Below, in pieces: positions 16,565 through 25,642 of a DNA stretch of 64,000 nucleotides. How positions within the stretch are numbered: the stretch's first letter is position 1; each line of letters opens with the position of its first letter. Both the position numbers and the translations under genes were made by a program. This stretch comes from JAEELC01 sp963605425 (GTDB taxonomy: Bacteria; Bacillota_I; Bacilli_A; Acholeplasmatales; Anaeroplasmataceae): NCBI GenBank assembly GCA_963605425.1, contig CAVCUQ010000005.1:1-64000 (forward strand), read 5' to 3'. The notes beneath the pieces are model-generated. The model was not told the DNA's origin and made no database searches. It saw only the letters and a list, made by a program, of their open reading frames with translations.

Positions 16565-19273
16565 ATGTTAGTTTTAAAAGATATAAAGAAAGTATATAAA
16601 GTTGGAGACCAAAAAGTAGAAGCTTTAAAGGGTATAAATTTAGCTTTTAGAAAGAGTGAATTTGTATCTATTTTAGGTCCTTCAGGATGTGGTAAGACTA
16701 CAACATTAAATATTATTGGTGGACTTGATAAATATACTAGTGGTGATTTATTTATCAATGGAAGATCAACAAAAGAATTTAAGGACAAGGATTGGGATAT
16801 CTATAGAAATCATAGAATCGGATTTATATTCCAGGCTTATAATTTGATTCCTCATCAAACAATTCTTGAAAATGTTGAACTTGCTTTAACTATTGCTGGT
16901 ATAAACCAAAAAGAAAGGGTTCAGAGAGCAAAGAAAGCTCTTGACCAAGTAGGTCTTAAAGATCAATATCAAAAAAAGCCTAATCAATTATCAGGTGGAC
17001 AATGCCAAAGAGTAGCTATCGCCCGTGCACTTGTTAATGAACCTGAAATATTGCTAGCTGATGAACCTACTGGTGCTCTTGATACACAAACAAGTGTTCA
17101 AATTATGGATTTAATTAAGGAAATCTCTAAAGAGAAACTTGTTATTATGGTTACTCATAACCCTGAACTAGCCGAAAAATATTCAACTCGTATTATTAGG
17201 CTTCTTGATGGTGAGGTTCAAAGTGATAGTAATCCTTATAACATAGAAGAAGAAAAAGCAGAATCATTCAGCGAAATTAAGAATGAAAAAGCTAAGATGA
17301 GCTGGCTTACTAGTTTTAAATTATCATTTAGAAATCTATTATCTAAAAAAGGACGTAGTATTTTAATATCTTTAGCTGGTTCTATCGGTATTATCGGTGT
17401 TTCATCAGTTATCAGTGTCTCTACTGGTGTAAATGAATATATAGCTGATATGCAAGATGATATGCTTTCAGGTAACCCTATTCAAGTAGCTGAATCAAGT
17501 TATGATTTAAATAGCTTAACAAGTTTAATGACTAAGAGCCAAAAGGCTACTATAGCTAAAGAAATAGCTAAAGGAAATGTTAATGTAGATTTCTTACTAG
17601 ATCAAATACTAGATATGGTAAACGCTGGTGGTAGTGTATCAGTTAAAAACGAAATAACTGATGATTATATTAATTATGTTCTTTCAATGCCTAAAGATTA
17701 CTATAGAGATATTAATTTAAAATATGGATATGATTTAGCAGATAATATCTATACTTCTTTTACAAGTAAAGATAAAACTGAATCAGGTGAAGTGACTGAA
17801 AAAACAAGAATTCAATCATTAAATTATATTATTGAAAACTATAATAGTGTTTTATCTAAGGTTGAAGGTTTTGATAAGACAAGTAGTTATATTACATCCT
17901 TAGTTAAACCTATTAGTCAGCTTAAGGCTTCAAATACCTATATTGAAACTCAATATGATATTTTAACAGGACGCCTGCCAGAAGGAGAAAACGAATTACT
18001 ATTAGTACTTGATTCAGATGAAAAAGCAAGTGATGTAATTCTAGCTGAACTAGGATATTATACTCAAGATGAATTTATTAAACTTGCAAAAAACTCTATG
18101 AGTATAGCAAATAAAGAAGATGGTGCTAGCCATGATTCTGATAAGAGTGTATTTGATTATGATACTATCTTAAATCATGAATTCTATTACGCTCCTACTA
18201 GTAATATTTATACTTGGAATAATTATGGTTTTGACTATAAGTATGATATTACAGATGAAAAGACAAATTATACTAAATTAAATATCTCAGGTATTGTTAA
18301 ATTAAAGAGTGGTAGAAACTATGGTTGTCTTTCAACTGGTCTTTATTATACTAGTGAATTAGCACTTAAAATGAATAAAGATGTAAGAGCAGACTTTGCA
18401 AAAACTACAACTGATAACCCAACCTTCTCAGGTTATGTATACGCTCTAGCAAGCAAGTCTTCAAGTGGTGTAGTATATAACGGATCTAGTACTCAATTAA
18501 ATCCTTTCTCAGTAAAATATACCTATAATTTCTATAATTATACTGATGAAAAAGTAGAAGAAAACCAAACGGGTTATGTAGGTACAACTGATTCTACATC
18601 TACATTTATTTCAACATTTATGGGCTCTACATCTGGAAGTGCAGCTAAGTATTTATCTCTTCGTTCTATAGGATTTGAAGACAAGCCTACCGCTATTAAT
18701 ATTTATCCTAATAGTTTTGATGAGAAGAATAAGGTTACAGATTACTTAGATGCTTGGAATGATTTAGATCAAAGTATCACAGTTAACGAAAAAGATATAA
18801 CTGATAGATCTAAAGTAACATATACAGATAGTGTTGGTACAATTATATCTATGGTTAAAACATTAATTAATGTTGTAACATATGCTTTAATTGCATTTAC
18901 CGCCTTATCACTTGTAGTTTCTTGTTTCATGATCGCAATCATAACTTATGTATCAGTTATGGAACGTGTAAAAGAAATTGGTGTTATTAGAAGCTTAGGT
19001 GGAAGAAAGAGTGATGTATCTCATTTATTTAATGCGGAAACATTCATCTTAGGTCTATCTAGTGGTTTAATTGGTATTATAATTACTTATTTAATAACAT
19101 TAATATTAAATCTATCATTACATGATATGGTAGGTGCTAATATAGCTTGTTTCTGGCCATACCAAGCTTTAATCATGGTATTACTATCTATTGTATTAAC
19201 CCTAGTTTCTGGTGCTGTACCTTCTAGAAGTGCAGCTAAACAAGATCCTGTTAATGCCTTAAGAAGTGAATAA
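16565..19273 (+). CDS. MacB-like ABC transporter, ATPase-permease fusion
   Basis: A 902-residue single-chain transporter. Residues 1-225 are a LolD/MacB-type ATPase with Walker A GPSGCGKT near 38, signature LSGGQ near 143, and LLADEPTGALD Walker B. One membrane helix follows near 265 (ISLAGSIGIIGVSSVISV), then a large extracytoplasmic region (about 290-760, Ser/Thr/Tyr-rich). Three helices of an FtsX domain close the protein (about 765-895). Such mechanotransmission-type ABC proteins export peptides, lipoproteins or antibiotics, or sense cell-wall stress. No two-component genes are adjacent to support the sensing role. It is preceded by a cre-like palindrome and promoter and stands alone. Confidence 0.9.
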   Translation: MLVLKDIKKVYKVGDQKVEALKGINLAFRKSEFVSILGPSGCGKTTTLNIIGGLDKYTSGDLFINGRSTKEFKDKDWDIYRNHRIGFIFQAYNLIPHQTILENVELALTIAGINQKERVQRAKKALDQVGLKDQYQKKPNQLSGGQCQRVAIARALVNEPEILLADEPTGALDTQTSVQIMDLIKEISKEKLVIMVTHNPELAEKYSTRIIRLLDGEVQSDSNPYNIEEEKAESFSEIKNEKAKMSWLTSFKLSFRNLLSKKGRSILISLAGSIGIIGVSSVISVSTGVNEYIADMQDDMLSGNPIQVAESSYDLNSLTSLMTKSQKATIAKEIAKGNVNVDFLLDQILDMVNAGGSVSVKNEITDDYINYVLSMPKDYYRDINLKYGYDLADNIYTSFTSKDKTESGEVTEKTRIQSLNYIIENYNSVLSKVEGFDKTSSYITSLVKPISQLKASNTYIETQYDILTGRLPEGENELLLVLDSDEKASDVILAELGYYTQDEFIKLAKNSMSIANKEDGASHDSDKSVFDYDTILNHEFYYAPTSNIYTWNNYGFDYKYDITDEKTNYTKLNISGIVKLKSGRNYGCLSTGLYYTSELALKMNKDVRADFAKTTTDNPTFSGYVYALASKSSSGVVYNGSSTQLNPFSVKYTYNFYNYTDEKVEENQTGYVGTTDSTSTFISTFMGSTSGSAAKYLSLRSIGFEDKPTAINIYPNSFDEKNKVTDYLDAWNDLDQSITVNEKDITDRSKVTYTDSVGTIISMVKTLINVVTYALIAFTALSLVVSCFMIAIITYVSVMERVKEIGVIRSLGGRKSDVSHLFNAETFILGLSSGLIGIIITYLITLILNLSLHDMVGANIACFWPYQALIMVLLSIVLTLVSGAVPSRSAAKQDPVNALRSE

Positions 19274-19283
19274 TTAAAATAAG

Positions 19284-19332
19284 ATTACCTAAGTCATAAA
19301 TTTCAAATTACTATTGACTTAGGTAATTATTT
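19284..19332 (+). terminator. Terminator with 13-bp stem
   Basis: ATTACCTAAGTCA / TGACTTAGGTAAT (19284-19296 and 19315-19327) form a perfect stem with an 18-nt loop and a following T-rich tail. Its 3' arm also holds the -35 box of the tRNA-Cys promoter. Confidence 0.75.
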
Positions 19333-19343
19333 TATTATATAAT
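19314..19343 (+). promoter_or_regulatory. tRNA-Cys promoter
   Basis: TTGACT (19314-19319), an 18-bp spacer and TATAAT (19338-19343), 18 nt before the mature tRNA 5' end. Confidence 0.75.
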
Positions 19344-19360
19344 ATTTAAGCAAGTTATAT

Positions 19361-19434
19361 GGCCCTTTAGCCAAGTGGTAAGGCACGGCACTGCAACTGC
19401 CCGATCATTGGTTCGAATCCGATAGGGGCCTCCA
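19361..19434 (+). tRNA. tRNA-Cys (GCA)
   Basis: A 74-nt cloverleaf with acceptor GGCCCTT paired to AGGGGCC and D-arm GCC/GGC. The anticodon loop CTGCAAC has anticodon GCA, the T-loop is TTCGAAT, and 3' TCCA is encoded. The outermost anticodon-stem pair (C27-C43) appears mismatched. It has its own promoter and terminator. Confidence 0.93.
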
Positions 19435-19447
19435 TACTTGAATATAT

Positions 19448-19470
19448 AAGTCAACGAAAGTTGACTTTTT
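19448..19470 (+). terminator. Terminator of tRNA-Cys
   Basis: AAGTCAAC / GTTGACTT, an 8-bp perfect stem with a GAAA tetraloop and a T tract. Confidence 0.88.
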
Positions 19471-19512
19471 ATTTTTATATTTTAAAATAAGTATATATTT
19501 AAAGAGGTTTAT

Positions 19513-20988
19513 ATGAAAAAATATATATTAACAATAGATCAGGGTACAACATCAACTAGAGCTATTTTATTTAATAAGTTTGGTATGCAAGTTTATAAGT
19601 ACCAAATGGAATTTACTCAAATTAGAATTAAGAGTGGTTTTGTTGAACATAACGCTTTAGAAATTTATGAAACAGTTCTTGAATGTATAAAGAATGTAAT
19701 GAATGGTGTTAATGCTAAAGCAGAAGAGATAGATAGCATTGCGATTACTAATCAAAGAGAAACTACAGTGTTATTTGATAAGAAAGGTAATCCACTAGCT
19801 AATGCGATTGTGTGGCAATCTAAACAAAGTGAATATATTGCAAAAGAATATATCGACAAAGGTTATTTAGATTTTATCTTTAAAAAGACAGGGCTTAGAA
19901 TTAATTCTTACTTTAGCGCTACTAAAATAAAGTATTTACTTGAAAATAATGAAAATGTAAAAAGACATTATGAAGATTGTGACTGTTTGTTTGGTACAAT
20001 AGATACTTATCTATTATATAGATTAACAAATGGGAAATCTTTCTATACGGACCCAACTAATGCATCAAGAACACTTTTATATAATATTAATACATTAGAG
20101 TGGGACAGTGAATTATTAGAATTATTTAATATAAAAAGAGAAATACTTCCTGAGGTACTATCTAATAATTCATGTTTTGGTTATATGAATTTAAATGGTG
20201 TTGATATTCCTATTTGTTCACTTATAGGAGATCAACAAGCATCCCTTTTCGGACATACTGCTTTTAATGTCGGTGATATTAAAAACACCTATGGTACTGG
20301 ATGTTTTATGCTTATGAATATAGGAGACAAACCTATTTATTCAAAAAATGGTCTTCTTACAACTATTGCTTATATGATAGATGGTAAACCAACTTATGCA
20401 CTTGAGGGTTCAGTCTTTGTTGCAGGAGCTGCAGTAACTTGGCTTCGTGATTCACTTCATATTATAAATTCAAGTAAAGAAACATATGAAAGAGCTAGTA
20501 TGGTTCAAGGTCATGATTTAATAATCGTTCCGGCTTTCCAAGGACTTGGTACACCTTATTGGGATTCAGATTGTCAGGGCGCTATGTTTGGTATTACCTT
20601 TAATACCACTCAAGAAGCTATAATTAAAGCCACACTTGAGGCCATATGTTATCAAGCTAAGGATTTAATGGAAGAAATGATTAAAGAAACTAAACAAAAC
20701 GGTATTACATTATCTGTTGATGGCGGTGCTAGTGAAAATGATTATTTACTTCAATTTGAATCTGATATAATGCAAGTGGTAATTAAAAGACCACGTCAAA
20801 TTGAAACTACGGCTCTAGGAGCTTCCTATATTGCAGGACTATATACTGGTTTCTTTGAATCTAAAGATTATTTGAAAAAAATAAATGAGATAGATAAATA
20901 TTTCTATCCTATTATAGATTCTAAAGAAGCAGATAGATTATATTCTCGCTGGCAAAAAGCGATAGAAGCTACAAGATTATTTAAATAA
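19513..20988 (+). CDS. glpK: Glycerol kinase
   Basis: GlpK phosphorylates glycerol to sn-glycerol 3-phosphate with ATP in the cytoplasm. The N-terminal DQGTTSTRAILF phosphate-binding motif, TNQRET, the FGGY-family WLRDSL and the C-terminal DGGASEND plus TTALGASYIAGL are all present. The 491-residue length is standard. No GlpF facilitator or GlpO/GlpD oxidase is adjacent, so uptake and oxidation genes must lie elsewhere. A GAGG site precedes the ATG. The terminator behind tRNA-Cys separates it from upstream transcription. Confidence 0.95.
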   Translation: MKKYILTIDQGTTSTRAILFNKFGMQVYKYQMEFTQIRIKSGFVEHNALEIYETVLECIKNVMNGVNAKAEEIDSIAITNQRETTVLFDKKGNPLANAIVWQSKQSEYIAKEYIDKGYLDFIFKKTGLRINSYFSATKIKYLLENNENVKRHYEDCDCLFGTIDTYLLYRLTNGKSFYTDPTNASRTLLYNINTLEWDSELLELFNIKREILPEVLSNNSCFGYMNLNGVDIPICSLIGDQQASLFGHTAFNVGDIKNTYGTGCFMLMNIGDKPIYSKNGLLTTIAYMIDGKPTYALEGSVFVAGAAVTWLRDSLHIINSSKETYERASMVQGHDLIIVPAFQGLGTPYWDSDCQGAMFGITFNTTQEAIIKATLEAICYQAKDLMEEMIKETKQNGITLSVDGGASENDYLLQFESDIMQVVIKRPRQIETTALGASYIAGLYTGFFESKDYLKKINEIDKYFYPIIDSKEADRLYSRWQKAIEATRLFK

Positions 20989-21074
20989 TAACATTAAAAT
21001 TTTAGTAAATATAAATTGATAAGTTTAATTACAAGTACACATAATTCTTAAAATTTAAAAGTCAATTTAAAAAT

Positions 21075-21100
21075 CCCACTTAGTAAATAAACTAAGTGGG
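21075..21100. terminator. Bidirectional terminator
   Basis: CCCACTTAGT / ACTAAGTGGG, a perfect 10-bp stem with loop AAATAA. On the minus strand it is followed by ATTTTT and serves the AbiF-like gene. On the plus strand it sits about 87 nt behind glpK. Confidence 0.85.
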
Positions 21101-21107
21101 TAATTAT

Positions 21108-22004
21108 TTATACTTTCAATAATTCTATCCAATTTTGTGGAAATCCTATGTGTTTTAATGAAATGTCAGGAAGATAATTATTAATTAGAGTTTCTAAATC
21201 ATTTAATATAATATTATTCCATTTATTTTTGTCTGGGAAAAGATATTTTAGCATAAGGATTTGGGAAAATAATTTTCTGTCAAAAATATAGTTTGAATTT
21301 GGAGTGTTTTTGGGAATTGAAGAAAAAATCCAATAATATAATCTTGAATAATGAGCACATCGATTACGTAAATCGGTAAGACAACGTAACCAACTCTCAA
21401 GGCAATCTACGTTTGTATTAAAAGAAGTAGAAGCTATTATTTTTTTATCTTTTGTTAATAAGTCTGCATAAAAGTAAGAAAGCATGCCAATTGGGAAAAA
21501 TTCGATGATAACCCATATTGGAAATTGACCGCCATATTTTTTGTTGTGATGCTTAACTACTAATGTTCTATCATTATCTAAAATACATTTACCAATTTTA
21601 TCTTTAAATGCTGAATCATTGTGATGTGAATTAAAAATGGATGGATCCATATATCCTAATGCACCATATTTAAATGAAATATGATAAGCAATTTGTGTTC
21701 TTATATAAAATTCAATTTGCTCAATAATTCTAGAAAGCCAACTTCTAAGATGACTGTCAAAGTCATATATTCGTTGAATCCGCTTAAAATATATTCCAGT
21801 TAAATAGTTACCATCTTTTTTCTTGAATGGCAGATAGTAGGCTAACAATCTATAATAATTAGCATGCTTTAAAAATTCTTTACATGCCTCAAAATCATCT
21901 ATAATAAATCCTTTTTCTTTAATTCTTTCTACTTGTTCATCATAAGTAATAGGATTCTTTGTAAACAACACTTCGTTAGATATATCATTATGTATATCAC
22001 TCAT
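21108..22004 (-). CDS. AbiF/AbiD-type Abi_2 family HEPN protein
   Basis: A 298-residue abortive-infection protein. The N-terminus has the Abi_2 signature (PITYDEQVERIKEKGFII, then ANYYRLLAYYLPFK). A central FDSHLRSWLSRIIEQIEFYIRTQIAYH helix follows, and the HEPN RNase motif R-x4-H appears as RNRCAH near residues 210-215. Family members are RNases acting in phage defence. AbiF forms a toxin-antitoxin-like pair with a structured RNA encoded just upstream, and such an RNA is visible here. The start has AAGGGGA eight bases upstream. It is flanked by a decayed Schlafen-type gene. Confidence 0.9.
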   Translation of the reverse strand: MSDIHNDISNEVLFTKNPITYDEQVERIKEKGFIIDDFEACKEFLKHANYYRLLAYYLPFKKKDGNYLTGIYFKRIQRIYDFDSHLRSWLSRIIEQIEFYIRTQIAYHISFKYGALGYMDPSIFNSHHNDSAFKDKIGKCILDNDRTLVVKHHNKKYGGQFPIWVIIEFFPIGMLSYFYADLLTKDKKIIASTSFNTNVDCLESWLRCLTDLRNRCAHYSRLYYWIFSSIPKNTPNSNYIFDRKLFSQILMLKYLFPDKNKWNNIILNDLETLINNYLPDISLKHIGFPQNWIELLKV

Positions 22005-22021
22005 AGAGTATCCCCTTATAA

Positions 22022-22077
22022 AAAAAATGTCTCCCCATGGGACACATCACTTTCGTGAGAGGTGCAGGGAGTCCTGT
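22022..22077 (-). ncRNA. Structured RNA upstream of AbiF (abiF-motif candidate)
   Basis: On the minus strand, between a consensus promoter and abiF, is a roughly 55-nt GC-richer segment in AT-rich surroundings. It holds nested pairings: CTCCC with GGGAG outside, GCAC with GTGT, and TCAC with GTGA around a GAAA tetraloop. A possible pseudoknot pairs GGAC with GTCC. The 3' hairpin TGTCCC-ATG-GGGAGACA is followed by T8, giving a terminator before the abiF ribosome binding site. Position and compact fold match the abiF RNA motif proposed as antitoxin partner of AbiF. The exact consensus was not checked. Confidence 0.7.
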
Positions 22078-22083
22078 CAATTT

Positions 22084-22112
22084 ATTGTATAAGAATTTAT
22101 AAATTAATGCAA
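22084..22112 (-). promoter_or_regulatory. Promoter of the AbiF-associated RNA
   Basis: On the minus strand, TTGCAT (22112-22107), a 17-bp spacer and TACAAT (22089-22084) place a start near 22077, exactly at the 5' edge of the structured RNA. Confidence 0.68.
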
Positions 22113-22237
22113 TATGTTTTAAAAAAATTAATATCTAATATTTATGAAAAAGAAAGTTCACAATGTTTTATATTTATAAATATTAAATAACTAGAGTAAT
22201 AATTCTATTCGTGATAAAATAAAAATAGGTGTTAGAA

Positions 22238-22798
22238 ATGTTTTTTATGAAGACCAGCATACAAAATTTAAAAAAATGCTAAAAGTTCTACTATAGTAAA
22301 TGAAATAGTAGGATTTCTTAATACTTGTGATGGTGTTATTTATATTGGTGTTAAAGTTGATGGTGAAGTTAGGTTGATTTGTCACAGATTGTGAGAAAAA
22401 AACATATGTTTGATGAAGACACCTTTAGAAAGGCTTTAATCAATGCTGCTGTTCATAATGAATGGATAAGCGGAATTCCTCCTGCAATCTATTGAATTGA
22501 TGATAGATTAGAAATTGTTTCTAACGGCACAATTCCAAATGGAATGACTAAGGATGATTTTCTTTCAAGAAAGACACACCCGGTTAATGAAGAACTTATG
22601 AAAATATTTTTGCAATGTCATATTGTAGAACAAACAGGTCATGACGTTCCTAAAGTTGTGAGTAAATATGAAGGTAGTGCATATAAATTTTTAACTTCTA
22701 CAATTACAGTAACAATACCATTTGATAAATCTGGTTTTGATGATGAACCCCAAAATGAACCCCAAAAACAATCACATTTGATTTCAAATATTAATTAA
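22238..22798 (+). pseudogene. Decayed AlbA_2/Schlafen-type ATP-binding regulator
   Basis: Three frames together spell a shortened RecG-like AlbA_2 protein. The first piece is FYEDQHTKFKK, then after a frameshift STIVNEIVGFLNTCDGVIYIGVKVDGEV (the AlbA_2 core). After an internal deletion comes FRKALINAAVHNEW with IDDRLEIVSNGTIPNGM (the GHKL-type ATP-binding part). An in-frame TGA at about 22495 interrupts the second half. The C-terminal winged-helix part is missing. The 84-codon ORF at 22544-22798 is only its tail. It sits beside AbiF, so this spot has a history of defence-type genes. Confidence 0.8.
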
Positions 22799-22843
22799 AA
22801 AGTAGTATAATATATATAAATATAAAAAGGAGATATAAAAAAT

Positions 22844-23269
22844 ATGTTATTTGACGATTTAAAGAAAGCTAAAATGCAAGCTTTAAAAGAAAAAGATTTA
22901 AACAAGCGTAGTGTACTAGAAGCTGTTATTTCACGTTCTATGTTACAAGCAGTAGAACTTAAGGCTCAAGGTAAGGAATTAACTGATTCTGATACATTAA
23001 CTAATATTTCTAAAGTTGTTAAGGAATTAGAAGAAGAAAAGTCTAGTTTTGCAAGTGCAGGAAGAGAAGATAAGGTATCCGATTTAAAAACACAAATCGA
23101 ATATATTTCACAATTCTTACCAAAGCAATTAACAGAAGAAGAAATAAAAAAGATTATCTTATCATTACCAGATAAGTCAATCAAAGAAGTAATGAAGCAC
23201 TTTAAGACTAATTACCAAGGTAAGTGTGACATGGGTTTAGTAAGTAAGGTTTCAAAGAGTTTACAATAA
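22844..23269 (+). CDS. yqeY: GatB/YqeY domain protein
   Basis: A 141-residue YqeY protein: helical N-terminus (LFDDLKKAKMQALKEKDLNKRSVLEAVISR) and the GatB-tail-like C-terminal domain (QFLPKQLTEEEI, then MKHFKTNYQGKCDMGLVSKVSKSL). The domain resembles the tRNA-binding tail of the amidotransferase subunit GatB. The cellular role of free YqeY is unclear. A strong AGGAG site and a TATAAT about 30 nt upstream mark a new transcription unit, which continues into the patatin gene (one-base overlap). Confidence 0.92.
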   Translation: MLFDDLKKAKMQALKEKDLNKRSVLEAVISRSMLQAVELKAQGKELTDSDTLTNISKVVKELEEEKSSFASAGREDKVSDLKTQIEYISQFLPKQLTEEEIKKIILSLPDKSIKEVMKHFKTNYQGKCDMGLVSKVSKSLQ

Positions 23270-24123
23270 TGATATTTGATAGTATTTTAGTACTTCAAGG
23301 AGGCGCCATGAGATCCGTTTTCACAGACGGTGTCCTTGACGCCTTTCTTCAAAATAATATTATGTTTAAAACTATCTATGGTGTATCTGCTTCATCTAAA
23401 GATATGTTTCATTATGCTTCAGGCCAGGAAGGTATTGCCTATAAAGCTAACTTAGAATGTGCTAAGGATCCTAATACGTTTAACATGTCTAATGCCCTAC
23501 TTGGTAAACCTGTTATTGATAGTGCTTATTATTTTAATGAGATTAGAGATAAAAAATATCCATATCATATAGAGAAGATAATGGAAAATAATATTGATTT
23601 ATATATAACTTGTTGTGATATAGATGAAATGAAGGCTGTTTATTTTAAAGCCCCATGTGATAATTTAGATAAGAAAATAGAAGCCTCATGCTCACTTCCT
23701 GTTATTCAACCTATCGTTGAAATAGATTCTAAACATTATTTAGACGGAGGAATAGTAGAAAATATTCCTTTAAACAAAGCACTTCTAGATAATAAAAAGA
23801 TTATAGTTGTAACTACTAGAGAAGATGATTATAAGGCCGATGAAAATAAAACTGGCGGCCTTGAGAATACTTTTATTAATTTAAAGTATCAAGATAGACC
23901 AGAACTAGTTCAAAAGTTATTGAATAGAAATAGTGATTATAATAAAGAAATGGAAAACTTAAAGAATCTTGAAAAAGAAGGAAGAGTATTTGTTATAAGA
24001 CCTACTTCAACTAAAGGCTTTGATAGACTTGAAAGAGATGAAAATAAATTAAAAGCTTTATATCTAGATGGATATAATACATCCTTAAAACAAATAGAAG
24101 CTTTATTTGAATATTTAAAATAA
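23269..24123 (+). CDS. Patatin-like phospholipase (YjjU-like)
   Basis: A 284-residue patatin-fold hydrolase. The oxyanion loop is QGGAMRSVFTDGVLD (residues 10-24) and the nucleophile is Ser40 in GVSASS. The catalytic Asp is in LDGGIVENIP near residue 161. The usual GxSxG elbow reads G-V-S-A-S here, so the last glycine is replaced by serine, while the Ser/Asp dyad is kept. Bacterial YjjU-like proteins are presumed lipid acyl hydrolases. The substrate is unknown. The gene shares a base with yqeY and is followed after 10 nt by the M32 peptidase gene. Confidence 0.88.
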   Translation: MIFDSILVLQGGAMRSVFTDGVLDAFLQNNIMFKTIYGVSASSKDMFHYASGQEGIAYKANLECAKDPNTFNMSNALLGKPVIDSAYYFNEIRDKKYPYHIEKIMENNIDLYITCCDIDEMKAVYFKAPCDNLDKKIEASCSLPVIQPIVEIDSKHYLDGGIVENIPLNKALLDNKKIIVVTTREDDYKADENKTGGLENTFINLKYQDRPELVQKLLNRNSDYNKEMENLKNLEKEGRVFVIRPTSTKGFDRLERDENKLKALYLDGYNTSLKQIEALFEYLK

Positions 24124-24133
24124 GGAGATTTGT

Positions 24134-25639
24134 ATGGACTTAAAAAAAGAATATGATAAATACAAAGAAGATTTAAGTTTAGTTAGAAAATATAACTATG
24201 CTTTATATATAATAAGTTTTGATGAACAAACTGATTGTCCTAAAAATGGTAAGGAATATTCTCTAGATATTCAAAACTTTTTTTATGAGAAAATCTTAGA
24301 AATTATTACATCTAAGGATTTTACCGATAACTTAAAATATCTTTATGAAAATAGAGAATCTTTAGATGAATTAAAGAGACTCGAAATTGAAGAAGACTAT
24401 AAAGACACATTAAAGTTATCTAAGATTCCTTACGATGAACTTATTAAACATAATCAAAATCTTTCTAGATCATCTGTTGAATGGGAAAAGGCTCGAACTA
24501 CTTTAGATTACAGTAAGTTTTTAAAAGAATTAGAAGAATTAGTGGAATATAATTTTAAATATGCTGACTACATGAAGGTTCCTTATAAGCATAAACTTGA
24601 TGTCGCTTTAGATGAGATGGAAGACTCATTTAATGTTTCAAAGTACGATGAATTCTTTGATTTGATTGAAAAAGAAATTGTACCACTAGCACAAAAGATT
24701 ATTAAGATGCCTAAGAAATATAATTCTAAATTAGATACCTTAAAGTTTGATAAATATAAACAAATGAAAATTACAAAAGAAATTTGTGATATGATGGGTT
24801 ATACAAATGATAAAGGTTGTGTAAGAGAAACTATTCATCCTTTTACATCTGGATTTAATAAGAATGATGTAAGAATTACTACATCTTATGATGAATCATT
24901 ATTACTTTCTAATGTATATTCAGTAATGCATGAGACAGGGCATGCTTTATATGAACTTGGTATAGCTGAAGAATTAAATGAAACATCTCTTCAAGGTGGT
25001 ACAAGTGCTGGTATGCACGAAAGCCAATCTCGTTTTATGGAAAACTATTTAGGTAGATCATATGCATTTACCTTAAAATTATATGATATCCTTAAAAAAG
25101 AATTCCCAAGCGAATTTGAAGGTATTACAGTAGATGATCTTTATTATTATGCCAATTCAGTATCTAATCAATTTAAGAGAACTGAAGCTGATGAATTAAC
25201 ATATCCTATTCATATTTTAATTCGCTATGAAGTTGAAAAAGCATTATTTGCAGGAGAAATCACAGTATCTCAAATAGGTGATAAATTCAATGAATTATTC
25301 ACTAATTATTTGTGCGCTACACCATCTAATTTACTTGAAGGTGCTTTCCAAGATGTTCACTGGTCTAGTGGTTTTGGATATTTTCCTACTTATGCGCTAG
25401 GTAATGCTTATGCTGCACAATTTTATCATTATATGAAGAAAGAGTTAGATATTGATGCTTTAATGAGAGAAGGTAACTTTAAACCTATTAATGCATGGCT
25501 AGATGATAAGGTTCATAAATATGGTAAGAGTAAGAAGAATCTATGGATAGTAGAACACGCCACTGGTGAGAAATTTAACCCTAAGTATTATATAGATTAT
25601 CTAAAAGAAAAATTTAAAACAATCTATAATTTGGACTAA
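24134..25639 (+). CDS. Carboxypeptidase Taq (M32) family metallopeptidase
   Basis: A 501-residue M32 zinc carboxypeptidase that removes C-terminal residues from peptides in the cytoplasm. The zinc site HETGH (MHETGHALYELG, near residue 266) and the family motif HPFTSGFNKNDVRITTSYDE upstream of it are both intact. The downstream ESQSRFMENYLGRS supplies the third zinc ligand glutamate. Length is typical. A GGAG site precedes the ATG, 10 nt after the patatin gene. Confidence 0.94.
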   Translation: MDLKKEYDKYKEDLSLVRKYNYALYIISFDEQTDCPKNGKEYSLDIQNFFYEKILEIITSKDFTDNLKYLYENRESLDELKRLEIEEDYKDTLKLSKIPYDELIKHNQNLSRSSVEWEKARTTLDYSKFLKELEELVEYNFKYADYMKVPYKHKLDVALDEMEDSFNVSKYDEFFDLIEKEIVPLAQKIIKMPKKYNSKLDTLKFDKYKQMKITKEICDMMGYTNDKGCVRETIHPFTSGFNKNDVRITTSYDESLLLSNVYSVMHETGHALYELGIAEELNETSLQGGTSAGMHESQSRFMENYLGRSYAFTLKLYDILKKEFPSEFEGITVDDLYYYANSVSNQFKRTEADELTYPIHILIRYEVEKALFAGEITVSQIGDKFNELFTNYLCATPSNLLEGAFQDVHWSSGFGYFPTYALGNAYAAQFYHYMKKELDIDALMREGNFKPINAWLDDKVHKYGKSKKNLWIVEHATGEKFNPKYYIDYLKEKFKTIYNLD

Positions 25640-25642
25640 TAT

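Noticed and set aside
22544..22798. Stand-alone 84-codon gene
   Set aside because: It is the in-frame tail of the decayed AlbA_2-type gene after an upstream TGA and has no good ribosome binding site.
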